From contig OX638130.1 of NCBI GenBank assembly GCA_951804985.1, forward strand, positions 120,355,593 through 120,419,592: a stretch of 64,000 bases of DNA, written 5' to 3'. This document shows, piece after piece, positions 32,221 to 45,640 of this stretch. A model generated the notes under the pieces. That model did no database searches and had not been told where the DNA came from. It was given only the letters and a program-made list of their open reading frames with translations. Origin of the DNA: Dryomyza anilis (lineage: Eukaryota; Arthropoda; Insecta; Diptera; Dryomyzidae). Each line of letters opens with the position of its first letter. Within the stretch, counting starts at the first letter, position 1. Both the position numbers and the translations under genes were made by a program.

Positions 32221-35200
32221 TGTAAAGGTTATAATATAAAGGTTATTGGTATATATGGTATTTTCCTATAACTTGAGTGTGTGATCTGAATAAAATAAAA
32301 CAAGTTAAAAAGGGTTTGGTTCTGAAGATCTTCATGAGATGTCAATTACCTATTCCCATCCCATTGCCGTGTTAAAGTGACCGGTTTGTTTCATATAAAA
32401 TGATCAGAACCAGGACAATTGATAAAATGTCCAGTTGGGTAATGTTTAATACCATAACAAATCACTGTAAAATAACTAAATTAAATTTCATTAGCTTAAT
32501 ATAAGAATTTTCAATTCACAGTTTTCCGAAATTTTCATTATATAAACTGTTCAATGAGTCTTATGTTGGTATGAATTTGTATGGAAAAATAATCAAAATT
32601 TATGAAAAACTTAAAATTGAGTTAATTGCTTAATATTATAATAAAAAAAAATATTTGAAGAACTAAAAGTCCAATTAAAAGATTAAATCATCGCCAGCAT
32701 TTGGAAGTAATTTTGTGTTTTTGAAGAAAATTGTCAAATGATGTCCAGATCATGTTCGTCATGTAACTGATCGAGTTATGACATGGAAAAAATTCCATGA
32801 TCAGTTCCTTGTCATGACTTTATTACAATTTCTACTAAGGTATTAATCTTTCGAATTTTAAATTAATCTTTTCGAATTTTAAAAATTCTTTATTATATTA
32901 TTGAATAAACTCAAAAAAGTGCTTTTTTGTAAAATTTGTATTTGGTTACAATAAATAGATTGTTATTGAATACATTTCAATATGTTTTTGGTTTTACGTA
33001 TGAAAACCTTTATAAATTCAATCAAATCAATCATATTTCACATCATTATAATCAACATTATAACTCTCACTCTTTGTCAAACTTGTTACTGCTCTGTTAA
33101 GTATTATGTTAACTTAACATAAATGCACTTAACATCACTGTTAAGAGTTTGTATGCCCTACCATTTGATTTCTAGTCGCGTGCCACTACACATCAGTATC
33201 AATTCAATCTACCTACGACTCGGAGAGGGCTGTAAATTCTCTGTAAATTAACCTCTAAGTTTACAGCCCTGCTTAGTTAGGCGCAGGCAAATCCGTGCGA
33301 AATGTAATAAAACCTGCTCCTTGCTATGTTAGGTTTTTCCTGACTTTAGTTTTATAGGGTGCGCTCTGGTTTTTCCCATAGAACTTGTTGTTTTTGCACT
33401 CGAACTAGCACCAGCACTCGCTCTCTCAATCTCTGCTCAATATCATATATATATTTTACCTGCTTTATGATTTTGTTCGGAGTATTGAAGAAAAATGTTT
33501 ATATGCTCTCCTCCTCAACGAAACCAATGGGTCCTCTACATTTACAATCTTTACATTGTTAAATTTTACTAGGTCTTCGTCTTTAGTTTATTTTCTTGCT
33601 TTTGTCTCATGTCCTTTGGTATTTTTTTTTGTTGTCCGTTCAGTTTTCGTCCTTTGGTGCTTATTCTTGATTCTTATCCTTGGAGATCCTCTGTACAATC
33701 AGCAGTTACAAAAGGAAATCTGATCATTGTTCAGCAGTATTGCTTATTCTTGAGTTGTGACAAAAAAAAAACGATATATATTTTCGAAGTTCGTTGTAAA
33801 GTTGTTGTAGATTTTATAGAAAGGAAAATCGAAATATTTGAAATCGCAACTAGGTAGAGGTCCTTCGGTTTGTGGTGCAAGTGACTGCACTTAGTGCATT
33901 TTCAACTGTTGCGGTGAATGTTGGTTGCTCCTGTGAAAATAACCTGCAGCTGATTTTAGACCTCGGAATTCAGTATTGGTGCTTTACAAAATCTGGAGCT
34001 GTATATTGATTTATAAATTTGCTTTTAGTGTAGTAGTTTTGTAAAAATATCTAATTGTGCTTGTTATCTAAATAAAAATTTCTAAACTAAAATATTTGAT
34101 ATTAATTAATTTTTGAAAATCGTTTTATTTTCTTTTGGTCCCAAAAATAAAAACTGTGCAGAACTCTAAATTATATAGTTTGATTAACGAGAAACTTATA
34201 GTTATTATTTATAAATTAGTTTTTTTTTTTTCAATATATGGATTTTTGTACTACTAGAAAACATAAAAAATTACTAGAGTTTTTGCTGAAAATTATCACT
34301 CAAATTATTTTTCATTCTGTTATTTTCGTGAGGATTTCGGTGGATATTGTCTAATGGTACCCTTCTCTTCTTAATATAAAAATATATATTAATCGAAAAA
34401 AATACAATATCCCTTTTATCCTTTAACCCATAATCATGACATATAGATGACCAATATGATATGGTCATGATCAGTATATCATAAAGCAAAATGAAATGAT
34501 CAGTTGACCATGGTTTAACCACTAAGAACATAATATGACTAGAAAATTTATTTCTTTTTTGCATTTTGTTTTCGGAACAGTTTTATAGAGTTTTTCTTCT
34601 GGTAAAATTGGTTCTAGAGACATGGTCGGAAACTGACAATTGTAATTTTTTTTTTGTCTTAACCAGAATAATATGAATATGATCTGACCATGATCATGTC
34701 CCTAACTAGAGTTATATATTTTTACAAAAGTTCAGAGAGCTGATTTTCTTTTGTCGGAAAATTTTAATCATGATTTTTGTTTAGTTTTTGATATGGTAAT
34801 GATTACATTTAACTTAGAATTAAAATCCAAACGAATAATGACTTCAATTGCGGTTTAACTCTGTCGATTTTCTTTCTCATTTCAAGGTTTACAACGAAAC
34901 GGTTTAGGTATACCGGATCTAATCTAAGGTTTCAGTTTCGATTTCGGGTTTTTGAATATCTTGAACGTAAAAATCGAATTGGTTTAATCACACAAGAACT
35001 GTAAACCAAATAACCGAATTTTTTTTATTATAATTTAAAAAAATGTAATAAATTAGAAATATGTAATTTTTTTTTACATCTTGGTTTTACTATTCTAAAA
35101 ACTCGTTTAAAACACCTTCCATATTTTTATCATATTTTCATATTAAAAAAAAAAACAAATTTGCGGCACATATTTTGTAGCTGAGATTTCTCTGAGTAAG

Positions 35201-35600
35201 GATATGAAATACGTTTTCCAATATAAATTTATTTAAATGTTTTTTTTTCCATTTTAAAAGCTACTAAAAGACGTCTCATTTATGTAGTATATCCAACTTT
35301 GTTCAAATATTCGACCAAAATGTTTATAATATGAAAATATTATATGCACTTCATTTCAAATGCAAAAAAACGATTCAACGAATTTATCTAGAAAAACATG
35401 GAAACACGTGCATTTTTTCTTTTTTTTGAGGACTTTAAAAATATGTGGGATTTTCTCATGTGTGCAGCCAAAAGTTGAATTTCGTCGGAAATCGGTATAC
35501 AATAGAATCCAAATTTTTATAATAGTTTCGAGTTAAGGTTCGGTTTAAACAATTAAATAGTTTAATCGGTTTCGATACCGATTTCAAACCACGCTTTTTA
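32221..35600. other. Intergenic with MITE family C fragments and a small hairpin
   Basis: Fragments similar to MITE family C (CATGATCATG phrases and ATTTCTACTAAGG ends) lie at about 32745-32840, 34405-34530 and 34630-34715. A perfect 11-bp stem (AGGGCTGTAAA at 33226-33236 with TTTACAGCCCT at 33260-33270) surrounds a 23-nt loop. A GC-richer stretch at about 33150-33960 is unique. No gene supported. Confidence 0.45.
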
Positions 35601-35629
35601 TTTCTGACCATATAGCACAATATAGCACT

Positions 35630-36546
35630 ATTCGTCACTGTCAAGCCAAAGGGGCAAATGTGCATTTTTAAAAAGGTTGGGAAATCAAATTTTAAAGTTT
35701 AAAGTGCTTTAAAAATTAGTAAAATTAATTTTTTTTAAATTTTTTTTTCTGTTATTTTAGTTTATTCATCAATTATTATACGGTTTGAAAATTTCTTTGG
35801 ATTTGGACAACTTATTGAATTATAAATACGGATTTTGTGAGGCTATATTCTGACCAAAACGCAAATATTTTTGTTTTTTAAGCTATAACTTTTTATAAGC
35901 GCAAGATAAAATAGTAATGTGAAGGCATTAATTGTTTATTTTTAAAGCAGCTATCGATTGCCATAATTTTTTAGAAATAATTTTCCAAATATAAGTGTAT
36001 CATTTGCCAATCGATTGGTGCTTTAAAAACAAATAAATAATGCCTTTACATCACTATTTTATCTTTCACCAATAAAGAGTTATAGCAAAAAGACCAAGAA
36101 ATTGAAAATCTTTTCATGCCAAGTGGCGAATCTTTTCGTTTTTTTGCTACAACTTTTTATTGGTGCAAGATCAAATAGTGATGTAAAGGCATTAATTGTT
36201 TTATTTTAAAGCACCTATCGATTGGCATCATTGTATAAAATAGTTTGCCAAACATTTTATTTGCATATGATAAAAATTCAAAAAAATATTTTAAAATAAT
36301 GATGACGATCGATAGGTGCTTTAAAAACAAACAATTAATGCCTTTACACGACTATTTTATCTTATGCCTATAAAAAGTTATGGCAAAAATACGAAAAGAT
36401 TCGTACTTTTGGTTCTGTCTTTTGTGGTTAGAAATATACAACAAAACCACAGACGACTTTGGCACAGTATACTTGAGGAGAAACTACATTCAAAACGCAA
36501 ATGTCAAAAATTACAATTTCGCCCCTTTGGCATGATAGTGACTTAT
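35630..36546. mobile_element. Foldback element with four alternating internal modules
   Basis: Outer inverted repeats: GTCACTGTCAAGCCAAAGGGGC at 35634 and its complement GCCCCTTTGGCATGATAGTGAC ending 36542. Inside, an 85-bp module (CTATAACTTTTTAT, AAGATAAAATAGTGATGTAA, GGCATTAATTGTTT, AAAGCACCTATCGATTGGCA) occurs four times in alternating orientation: 35881-35964 (+), 36006-36089 (-), 36144-36229 (+), 36303-36386 (-). No transposase frame is visible, so it is probably non-autonomous. Confidence 0.75.
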
Positions 36547-36660
36547 TGTACTATTGGTCTATGGTACAATACTATGGTACAATACTATGGTACTATAGGT
36601 CTATGTACTTGGTATTATTGCACTTTATGGCATTATCCAACTATATGGTACTATGAAAAT

Positions 36661-36765
36661 TCCTCTAGTAGAAAATACTAGGCTTATGTTCGGGAAGTGA
36701 TCATTGGATTTTTATCTTAACCCGTAACATGACAAACATGATCTGCCCATCTAAATACTGGGTAC
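36661..36765. mobile_element. MITE family C fragment
   Basis: Begins CCTCTAGTAGAAAATACTAG and continues with GTTCGGGAAGTGATCATTGG and CCGTAACATGACAAACATGATC, as in other family members. The right end is not clear. Confidence 0.45.
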
Positions 36766-36960
36766 GTATCTGATTGTAACATCTGTTTTAGATGACTATT
36801 TCTGTAGTATAATTATTTAAGTAAAAATAAGATAATATCAACAATTGCTAAATCATTTTTTAGTCAGTCCGCAACCAAATTGCACGATCCAGTGATTAAA
36901 ATCATTCAATAAATGCAATCAGAAACCAGAAATCATTTACATTAAAAAATCACAATAAAT

Positions 36961-37900
36961 ACAACAAGTGGAATAAGGAATAAGCGCGTATTATGACGCA
37001 TGTGTCCAGAAATAAATGTCGTCGCCTGCTGGACATGCCGCCAACCGCCAACACTGACCATGCGCAACAGCAGCCGCCGCCGCCGCATGCAAATGCAACT
37101 GTTGCTCATTCGATCGATCCATCCATCCATCGTTCACTAGAACAGTCAACTTTCGACTCCAAATGGACTTGAACTTGGGCACATGTTGTAATTGCAGCTG
37201 TCCCCTATATTTTCGAACTCTATGCGCGTTGAATGCGATGCGAATACGCACGCGCTTCATGACGCGTCGGTGCGCACAAGCCACAAGTCATCACCATCAC
37301 CAAGTCCACGTTCACGTCCTCATCATCATAATCAGCAATAAAAGAGTGGCAGCAACAGTCATCATAATCATCGTCGTCGTCTGTGCGTTGGGATTGTCAA
37401 TAAATGTTGTCAGCATTTGATGTGATTTAAAAACCACGCAATGCCGTCGATCCTGCTGCCCTGTTACACTTGCGAATTTACATCTGTGGTTTTTTAATTT
37501 ACTTGCACGACGGCGTTGAACGACGTTGGCATTGCGTCATGTTTTTTACAGACCCACTGACTGAGACTGACTGCCGCAAGTGCCACTGTGCGCGTACTAC
37601 TGCATCCCATATGTAGTTGCTACATGTTCCTCGAAACATTTTAATAATTTTATGTCCGGTTCTCTGTGCGGTACGTCACGAGGCACGCATTCATAATGCC
37701 GCTTATGCAAATCAGTTGCAGCAACCAACAGTTGCTGCTTCTTTGTTGCAGAGACGACGGCCGCTTTTATCGGAAGCACGTGTCAAATGAGACAGTTAGG
37801 CGGACCTGGCCGCAAGTCTGGGGAGAGCAGTCAAGGCCAAGGTTGTTACTAATGCGATTGAAATTGAGTTTTATGCGTTCCGAAGAATTCAGTTCTTTTA
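36961..37900. promoter_or_regulatory. GC-rich unique block, candidate enhancer
   Basis: It is the most GC-rich non-coding stretch right of l(1)sc, about 6.4 kb upstream of the start codon. It contains GCAGCTGT (37194-37201), which fits the proneural E-box GCAGSTGK, an octamer-like ATGCAAAT (37086-37093), CACGTG at about 37779 and an inverted pair CCACGCAATGCC / GGCATTGCGTCA (37436, 37529). Open frames here lack domains. Enhancer function is inferred from composition and motifs. Confidence 0.35.
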
Positions 37901-37959
37901 ATGTGTGTCAGTGTCATAGACAGAAAATAAATAATATTTTGAAATATAATTTATATTTA

Positions 37960-39850
37960 AAAAATGATTTTTTAGTTAAAAAAAATAAATTTTTAGTTAA
38001 AAATTGACTTTTTTAATTAAAAATTAAATACAAATTAAATATTTATGAAAAATTTAATTTTTAGTGAAAAAATTGAAATTTTAATGAAAAATTGAATTTT
38101 TAGTGAAAAATTGAATTTTAGTGAAAAAAATAATTTTATAGTGAAAATTAAAAATTGAATTTAAATTAAATATTTATGAAAAATTTAATTTTTAGTGAAA
38201 AATTGAATTTTAGTGAAAAAAATTAATTTTATAGTGAAAATTTCAATTTTTAGTTAAAAATTTAATTTTTAGTGAAAATTTGAATTTTTAGTGAAAATTT
38301 GAATTTTAGTGAAAATTTGAATTTTTAGGGAAAATTTGAATATATAGTGAAAAATTGAATTTTTAGTGAAAATTTCAATTTTTAATTAAAAATTTGAATT
38401 TTTAGTGAAAATTTGAATTTTTAGTGAAAATTGAATTTTTAATGAAAGATATAATTTTTAGTGAAAAATTAAATTTTGAGTGAAAAATTGAATTTTTGGT
38501 GAAAAAAATAATTTTTAGTTAAAAATTGAATTTTTAGTTTAAAGCTGAATTTTAGTGAAAAATTTAATTTTTAGTTAAAAATTGAATTTTTATTCAAAAA
38601 TGGAATTTTTAGTGAAAAATTGAATTTTTAGTTAAAAATTGAATTTTTAGTGAAAAATTTAATTTTTAGTGAAAATTTGAATTTTTAGTGAAAATTTGAA
38701 TTTTTAGTAAAAATTTGAATTTTTAGTGAAAATTTGAATTTTTAGTGAAAATTTGAATTCTTAGTGAAAATTTGAATTTTTAGTGAAAATTTGAATTTTT
38801 AGTGAAAATTTGAATTTTTAGTGAAAATTTGAATTTTTAGTGAAAATTTGAATTTTAGTGAAAATTTGAATTTTTAGGGAAAATTTGAATATATAGTGAA
38901 AAATTGAATTTTTAGTGAAAATTTCAATTTTTAATTAAAAATTTGAATTTTTAGTGAAAATTTGAATTTTTAGTGAAAATTGAATTTTTAATGAAAGATA
39001 TAATTTTTAGTGAAAAATTAAATTTTGAGTGAAAAATTGAATTTTTGGTGAAAAAAATAATTTTTAGTTAAAAATTGAATTTTTAGTTTAAAGCTGAATT
39101 TTAGTGAAAAATTTAATTTTTAGTTAAAAATTGAATTTTTATTCAAAAATGGAATTTTTAGTGAAAAATTGAATTTTTAGTTAAAAATTGAATTTTTAGT
39201 TAAAAATTGAATTTTTAGTGAAAAATTTAATTTTTAGTGAAAATTTGAATTTTTAGTGAAAATTTGAATTTTTAGTAAAAATTTGAATTTTTAGTGAAAA
39301 TTTGAATTTTTAGTGAAAATTTGAATTTTTAGTGAAAATTTGAATTTTTAGTGAAAATTTGAATTTTTAGTGAAAATTTGAATTTTTAGTGAAAATTTGA
39401 ATTTTTAGTGAAAATTTGAATATTTAGTGAAAAATTGAATTTTTAGTGAAAAATTGAATTTTTAATGTTAAATTGAATTTTTAGAGAAAATTTGATTTTT
39501 TTTTTTAATTTGAATATTTAGTGAAAAATTGAACTTTTAGTGAAAAATTGAGCTTTTAGTTATAAATTGAATTATTGGTGAAAATTTGAATTTTGAGTGA
39601 AAAATTGAATTTTGAATGAAATATATAATTTTTAGTGAAAAATTTAATTTTGAGTGAAAATTTGAATTTTTGGTGAAAAATTGAATTTTTTTGTGAAAAA
39701 ATTGAATTTTAAGTGAACAATTGTATTTTAAGTGAAAAATTAAATTTTTAGTGAAAAATTAAATTTTTAGTGAAAAATTGAATTTTTAGTGAAAAATTGA
39801 ATTTTTAGTGAAAAATTAAATTTTTAATTTTAGTAAAAATTAAAATTTTT
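37960..39850. repeat. 19-bp satellite array 2
   Basis: Same family as 2718-5440 with more GTGAAAATTTGAATTTTTA variants. A landmark variant (TTTTTAGGGAAAATTTGAAT) recurs at 38321 and 38870, so about 549 bp was duplicated as a block, giving a two-copy higher-order structure. Confidence 0.95.
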
Positions 39851-40993
39851 ATCTACTGCCATCCTCTGAAGTTACTTTCGCTGCCTTCAATTATCTGCCA
39901 TTTTAATTAAATAAAATTATGCTTTAAAGATGTATTTTGCGTACTTGCTACTGTTGTTACTGCTGCTGCACAATAATTACTGAGCCAACAAGATTTTGTG
40001 ATGCAACCAGCAACTGTTGCAATGGCTGCGTATATAATTAGCAAGGTTGATGTATAATTTATAAAAAAAGAAGTTAAAGACTACAACATTCATTCAAAAC
40101 GACAACAACATTGTCTTTAATGGATTTCTAATCGTTTTGCAGAGTTTTAAAAATTGTTTCATTAAAAAAAAAATCAGTTGAGTTAAAAAAAAACTCAGCT
40201 TTAAAAGGTTTTAATTTAATTAAAACGCTTTAATTTAATTAAATATTTCAGTTTGAGTAGATCTGTTGCATCATCAGTTAACACCCACAAAAACTCAAAT
40301 CAAAACCACAAATATTTCAATGCAATGTGTAATCCTTTGGTCCTTCCATTCATGCGTCATTAAATGCTGAAATTATCCTTTTTCTTGTAGGTGTTGGCAA
40401 CAGCAAATTGATTTTCATGTTGAGTTAATTGATTTTTCGGCACTTTTTTGTGAAATGCAGTTTTAGCTGCTACTGCCGACTACCGTTTAGAAATACAAAC
40501 TATTGGCGGCGCGATGGAATTTTGCCTTAAAAAGAGTTTTTGATTAATTATGCCGACGTTTATCTTTAATGCATTTCATTGAATCTTTTTTAAATAGTTT
40601 TTAATGCTTTCAAACAGGTAGCAATTTGTTTCGTATTAGAAAAAGTATCATTATTTTTGTAACTAAGTGTGTTGGTTGATTCTAATAAGAATCGAGTAAG
40701 AAAATTGATACTTCGATGTAAATTTGCGTTACATGTAAGGACATCTTTTGCAGAGTATTTGTACTAGCTGATTCTTGCTGTACTCCTATTCGAATTCAGT
40801 AAGAATTTTTTAAAAAATAAGTCAGAGGTCATGGCAGTCGCAGGATTTCAAGGATACTCTAAACAGAATTAGTTTTTAAAATATTTATGTCATATTTGAA
40901 AAATTTACGATATCACTTTGTTTTAAAAGGACATATTTAATACGATATATTTAATACGATCTGAATCCATCGGGAGATTTTCATACTGACCGA
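39851..40993. other. Intergenic, no gene seen
   Basis: Partly GC-richer (39920-40510) unique sequence. CAGGTAG occurs once at about 40616. No ORF or RNA gene supported. Confidence 0.45.
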
Positions 40994-41157
40994 TTTTCAT
41001 AAGAAATGTTTTTCTCTCGTAGGTTTGCAGCCATTGACTGCTGAGTGGTAGCATCGTATAGAAAAATTAAAATATTTTGTTAGTCTCGGCCCCGGTTTTG
41101 AACATGAGACCTTTAGGATTGCAGTAAAACGCACTAACCACTGAACTGCCGACGCTA
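40994..41157 (-). mobile_element. SINE family A, diverged 5' copy
   Basis: Minus-oriented match to the head and first body part: TTTCTCTCGTAGGTTTGC, GTTAGTCTCGGCCCCGG, AACGCACTAACCACTGAACT. It lacks the 3' half and has many substitutions, so it is an older copy. Confidence 0.65.
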
Positions 41158-41594
41158 GAATGCAAGAGTATATGATTTTAAAATATCAATTTTCCAATTC
41201 TTCTCATATTAAACGTGGTTCCTAGAAAAGTCAGAAGTTATAGCGTTTTATATGCTGGGATTGTATGTGAAAATTACTACACCCCTTTATTCGAGCTAAT
41301 TAAGATGTTAAATATGAACCTTGCATTGAGTTTGATCACAATTCAAAAGAATTCAATACAATAATGATAAATTTTCGATATAATACATACTCAATGCCCA
41401 AATACTTTGAGTATTCTATAAAAAAAATATATATGGTTTGTTAGGTATTGCTTTAATAAGTCTGCATTTTTAAAGTTTTGATTGTATGGGAGGATATAAA
41501 GTTTTGATTGCCATGGAGATAAATAACGACATTCTAGATCACCGACATTGTACTAAAAAGTAAAATTCTAACACGATAATTTTTTTTGTACCTT

Positions 41595-41730
41595 CCCTTG
41601 TAGAAATTGCTAAAGGGCCATGATTTGGATATGATCATTGAATATTTTCATTGTCATAACTCTGTCAATTACATGAAAAGAATGATCTGGTCATGATCAT
41701 GTATTCCTTTAAAGTGTAAATTTCTACTTT
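41595..41730. mobile_element. MITE family C, short copy
   Basis: Bounded by CCCTTGTAGAAATTG and AAATTTCTACTTT, with internal GGCCATGATTTGGATATGAT and TCTGGTCATGATCATGTATT. About 136 bp, non-coding. Confidence 0.6.
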
Positions 41731-41794
41731 CTACTTAAAAAGATCAATTTTTAGTCAAAATAGTGACCATGAGACTTAACATTAATTCTTGACT

Positions 41795-43460
41795 TATTAT
41801 TTTTAGTTAAAAATTTAAATTTTAGTGAAAAATGGATTTCTCTTTACTGAAATTAAAATTATTACTGAGAAATTCTATATTTAGTGAAAATTAATTTTTA
41901 GTTATATATTAAATTTTTAGTGAAAAATGTAATTTCTAGTGCAAAATATAATTTTTAGTGAAAAATTGAATTTTTTCGTGAAAAATTGAATTTTAGTGAG
42001 CAATTGAATTTTAAATGGAAAATTAAATTTTAGTGGAAAATTAAATTTTGTGTGAAAAATTGATTTTTTTTTTTAAATTGAAGTTTTATTGGAAAATTGA
42101 ATTTATAATGAAAAATTGAATTTATAGTGAAAAATTAAATTTGTGTGTAAAATTGAATTTTTAGTGAAAAAATTAATTTTTAATGAAAAATTGAATTTGT
42201 CGGGAAAAATTTTAATTTTAGTGAACAGTTGAATTTTTAGTTAAAAATTTAATTTTTAGTGAAAAATTTAATTTTTAGTGAAAATTTGAATTTTTAGTGA
42301 ACGAATGAATTTTTAGTGAACAATTGAATTTTTAGTAAAAAAATTTAATTTTTGTGAACAATTAAATTTTTAGTGAAAAACTAAATTTTTAGTTAAAAAA
42401 TTAATTGTTAGTGAAAAATTGAATTTTTGTAAAAATTTAATTTTTAGTAAAAAATTGGAATTTTAGTGAAAAATTGAAATTTAGTGAACAATTAAATTTT
42501 TTGTGGAAAATTAAATTTTAGTGGAAAATTAAATTTTAGTTTAAAATTAAATTTTTTGTGAAAAATTGATTTTTTTAATTTTAATGAACAGTTGAATTTT
42601 TAGTTAAAAATTTAATTTTTAGTGAAAAATTTAATTTTTAGTGAAAATTTGAATTTTTAGTGAACAAATGAATTTTTAGTGAACAATTGAATTTTTAGTG
42701 AAAAATTTAATTTTTTGTTAAAAAATGAATTGTTAGTGGAAAAATTAATTGTTAGTGGAAAACTGAATTTTAGTAAAAATTAAATTTTTAGTAAAAAATT
42801 GGAATTTTAGTGAAAAATTGAATTTTAGTGAACCATTAATTTTTATGTGGAAAATAAAATTTTAGTGGAAAATTAAATTTTAGTGGAAAATTAAATTTTT
42901 TGTGAAAAATTGATTTTTTTTTTCTGAAATATAATGAAAAATTGAATTTATAGTGAAAAATTAAATTGTGTGTAAAATTGAATTTTTAGTGAAAAAATGA
43001 ATTTTTAATGAAAAATTCAATTTGTCGGGAAAAATTTTAATTTTAGTGAACAGTTGAATTTTTAGTTAAAAATTTAATTTTTAGTGAAAAATTTAATTTT
43101 TAGCGAAAATTTGAATTTTTAGTGAACAATTTAATTTTTAGTGAAAATTTGATGTTTTAGTGAACAAATGAATTTTTAGTGAACAATTGAATTTTTAGTG
43201 AAAAATTTAATTTTTTGTGATCAATTAAATTTTTAGTGAAAAATTTAATTTTTAGTTAAAAAGTGAATTGTTAGTGGAAAAATTAATTGTTAGTGGAAAA
43301 CTGAATTTTAGTAAAAATTACATTTTTAGTTAAAAATTGGATTTTTAGTGAAAAATTGAATTTTAGTGAACAATTAAATTTTTTGTGGAAAATTAAATTT
43401 TTAGTGAAAAATTTAATTTTTAGTAAACAATTCAAATTTTAGTGAAAAATTTTATTTTAA
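41795..43460. repeat. 19-bp satellite array 3
   Basis: More degenerate member of the same family (TTTAGTGAAAAATTAAATT, GTGGAAAATTAAATTTTAG). A block containing GAACAGTTGAATTTTTAG recurs at 42223, 42585 and 43048 (offsets 362 and 463), again showing internal segment duplication. Confidence 0.9.
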
Positions 43461-43730
43461 CATAAAACATTACCCGTTCATTTTGCAAATATTAATCAAG
43501 ATATCCAGATAATAATAAGTAATCATAATGAGTTGGTTTTTATTCATATTATATGATTATAGTAAAAATCAATTATTATGAATTATCGAATTAAAAATCT
43601 CGTGTATGTATAATCATGTTTTCTGTACAATATATTCATTAGTAATAAGTAATTGGAATAGGTTCTAGAATACCTTTTATGATTTATTATTCATTACTCA
43701 TGATTAAAATTTCATAATAATAATAATAAT

Positions 43731-44029
43731 AGTTTGGCGCTACAGTCCTATATAGAACTTCGGCCGAGCTCTCTCACCATTTTGAGCTGTGCGTGTTATA
43801 TTTGTACTCAAAGTGGTGGGACCTACAGTTTATTGCCGAATCCGAACGGCGGGTGAGAGCTTTTTCATAGGCAATGGTTTTACTCTCGTAGGTTTGCCAT
43901 TTACTGACGAGAGGTAGCGCGATATAGAAAAAATGTTTCTATGAAAAGATGTTGTTAGCCCCAGTCCAGGCTTGAACCGGGGACCTTTCGGCTCGCAGTC
44001 CAACGCACTAACCACTGAGCTACCGCGGC
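43731..44029 (-). mobile_element. tRNA-derived SINE, family A, near-complete copy
   Basis: Reverse complement of 19751-20062 with high identity: AGTTTGGCGCTACAGTCCTA at the 3' end, preceded by a (TAA)n stretch, through to CTACCGCGGC at the head. It is followed by TCAGTGGTTAC, a partial repeat of its own box A region. Confidence 0.85.
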
Positions 44030-44383
44030 TCAGTGGTTACATTGTGCGAAATATCCGTGTGCTCCAGAAGAAAAAAAAATCCAATTTATGCAGAATAAAG
44101 TAAAAATATCACATTTGAAAATATAGTAATTCCGTAGACAAAGGAAACGTGTATTCTAAAATATGAAAAAATGTTTCAATATGCTTGACTGGAGCTACGC
44201 TGTGGTTTTTCCTCGGCGTGAATTGCGAATTTAGAAACTTTATATGCAATAAGTAACACAAATTATGAATAAATATGCATAATTTCGATTTGTATGATTA
44301 ATAAAAAATGTGTAAAATTTATGAATCCCATTCATAATAAATACATAATGATTCAGAACTTTGTATTCATGACTTTTGTATTG

Positions 44384-44973
44384 TTAGTATTATACATAAT
44401 TCATGAATATAATTCATAAATAAAAAAATCGCAAAAAATATGTTTTATGATTGTCTTATTCATAGATCATCAGTAAATAACTTTCTCCGTAAATACGATT
44501 TTTACTAAGGTTGGTCCAAAGTTCGAAGCTATGCTTGATAGGTCTTTCAATATCATAGGTCCAGTTTTTTAGTACAAGTTAAACTTAGTTTAATTTTTTT
44601 CACATTTGAAAAACATCCATAAATCCTAATGAACACAAACGAATGTCATTAAGTGTTATAGACACATTAACAATTAGTATTATACATAATTCATGAATAT
44701 AATTCATAAATAAAAAAAAAAAATAAAAAAATATATATTTTTTAAACGTCTTAATCATAAATAATCAGTATACAACTTTCTCCTTGAACATAATTTTTAC
44801 TAAGAAAGACCCAAAGTCTTAAAAAGGGCTTTGATATGGCTTTCAATAAGTTAGGTCCAGTTTTTTAATACAAGTTTAAACTTAGTTTAATTTTTTCACA
44901 TTTTAGAAACGTCCATAGTTCCTAATCAAAACGGCAGAATGTCTTTAAATTTTATAGACACATAAACAATTAG
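44384..44973. repeat. Two-copy tandem repeat, period 290 bp
   Basis: The unit beginning AGTATTATACATAATTCATG occurs at 44386 and 44676. Both copies run through ACAACTTTCTCC-like, GGTCCAGTTTTTTA, ACTTAGTTTAATTTTTTC and TTATAGACACAT sequences. A third start (CAATTAGTAATC) follows. No coding potential. Confidence 0.7.
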
Positions 44974-45640
44974 TAATCAATTGCTATGAAATTTAAAATA
45001 TATTTGATATGATTTTGATAGAAGAAATTATATGTAGTTTAAACAAATTTTAATTTTAAAATATAACTGAAAAACTGTAATTTAGTCAGTTAATAAGGCA
45101 TTGTTCTTTACTTATAATTAAAATGATAATCATTGCATATGACACATTTAGATATTGATTTTGTCAGAAGAATTTTTTGCGCGAATATTTTAAACGATTG
45201 AATTTTTATAGCAATATGGTAGATTCCATTCCAACACAATTTTATATAGCAAAATTGATTTCTGGAATAGCAAAAAGAAGAATAGCACATAATAGGATTT
45301 CATTCACTAATTGCAACATGACGTAATATTTATTTTTTTCAATTATTTATAAAATTAATATTGATTATTAAAATTCCTTGAATTAAAAATAACTTTTCAA
45401 AATATCCAGTCTATTATTAAGTAAAGTGATCAATGAATTGACTTGTTATTGCCCAACCCCAAATACCTTGATAATTATTTTGTTTTTCGTTTTTACTTGA
45501 AGGAAAAAAAACACCAACTTTCAACTTCTTTTGAAGCCGCTTCTGCAGAGCAGCAATAAAATTAATTTAACCCCCCTCCTCCCTCGCTTCCAACATATTG
45601 TCGCATGTTACCTTTAACGATAATTGCTGACAACTCTCAT
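44974..45640. other. Intergenic, no feature seen
   Basis: AT-rich unique sequence. Confidence 0.5.
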
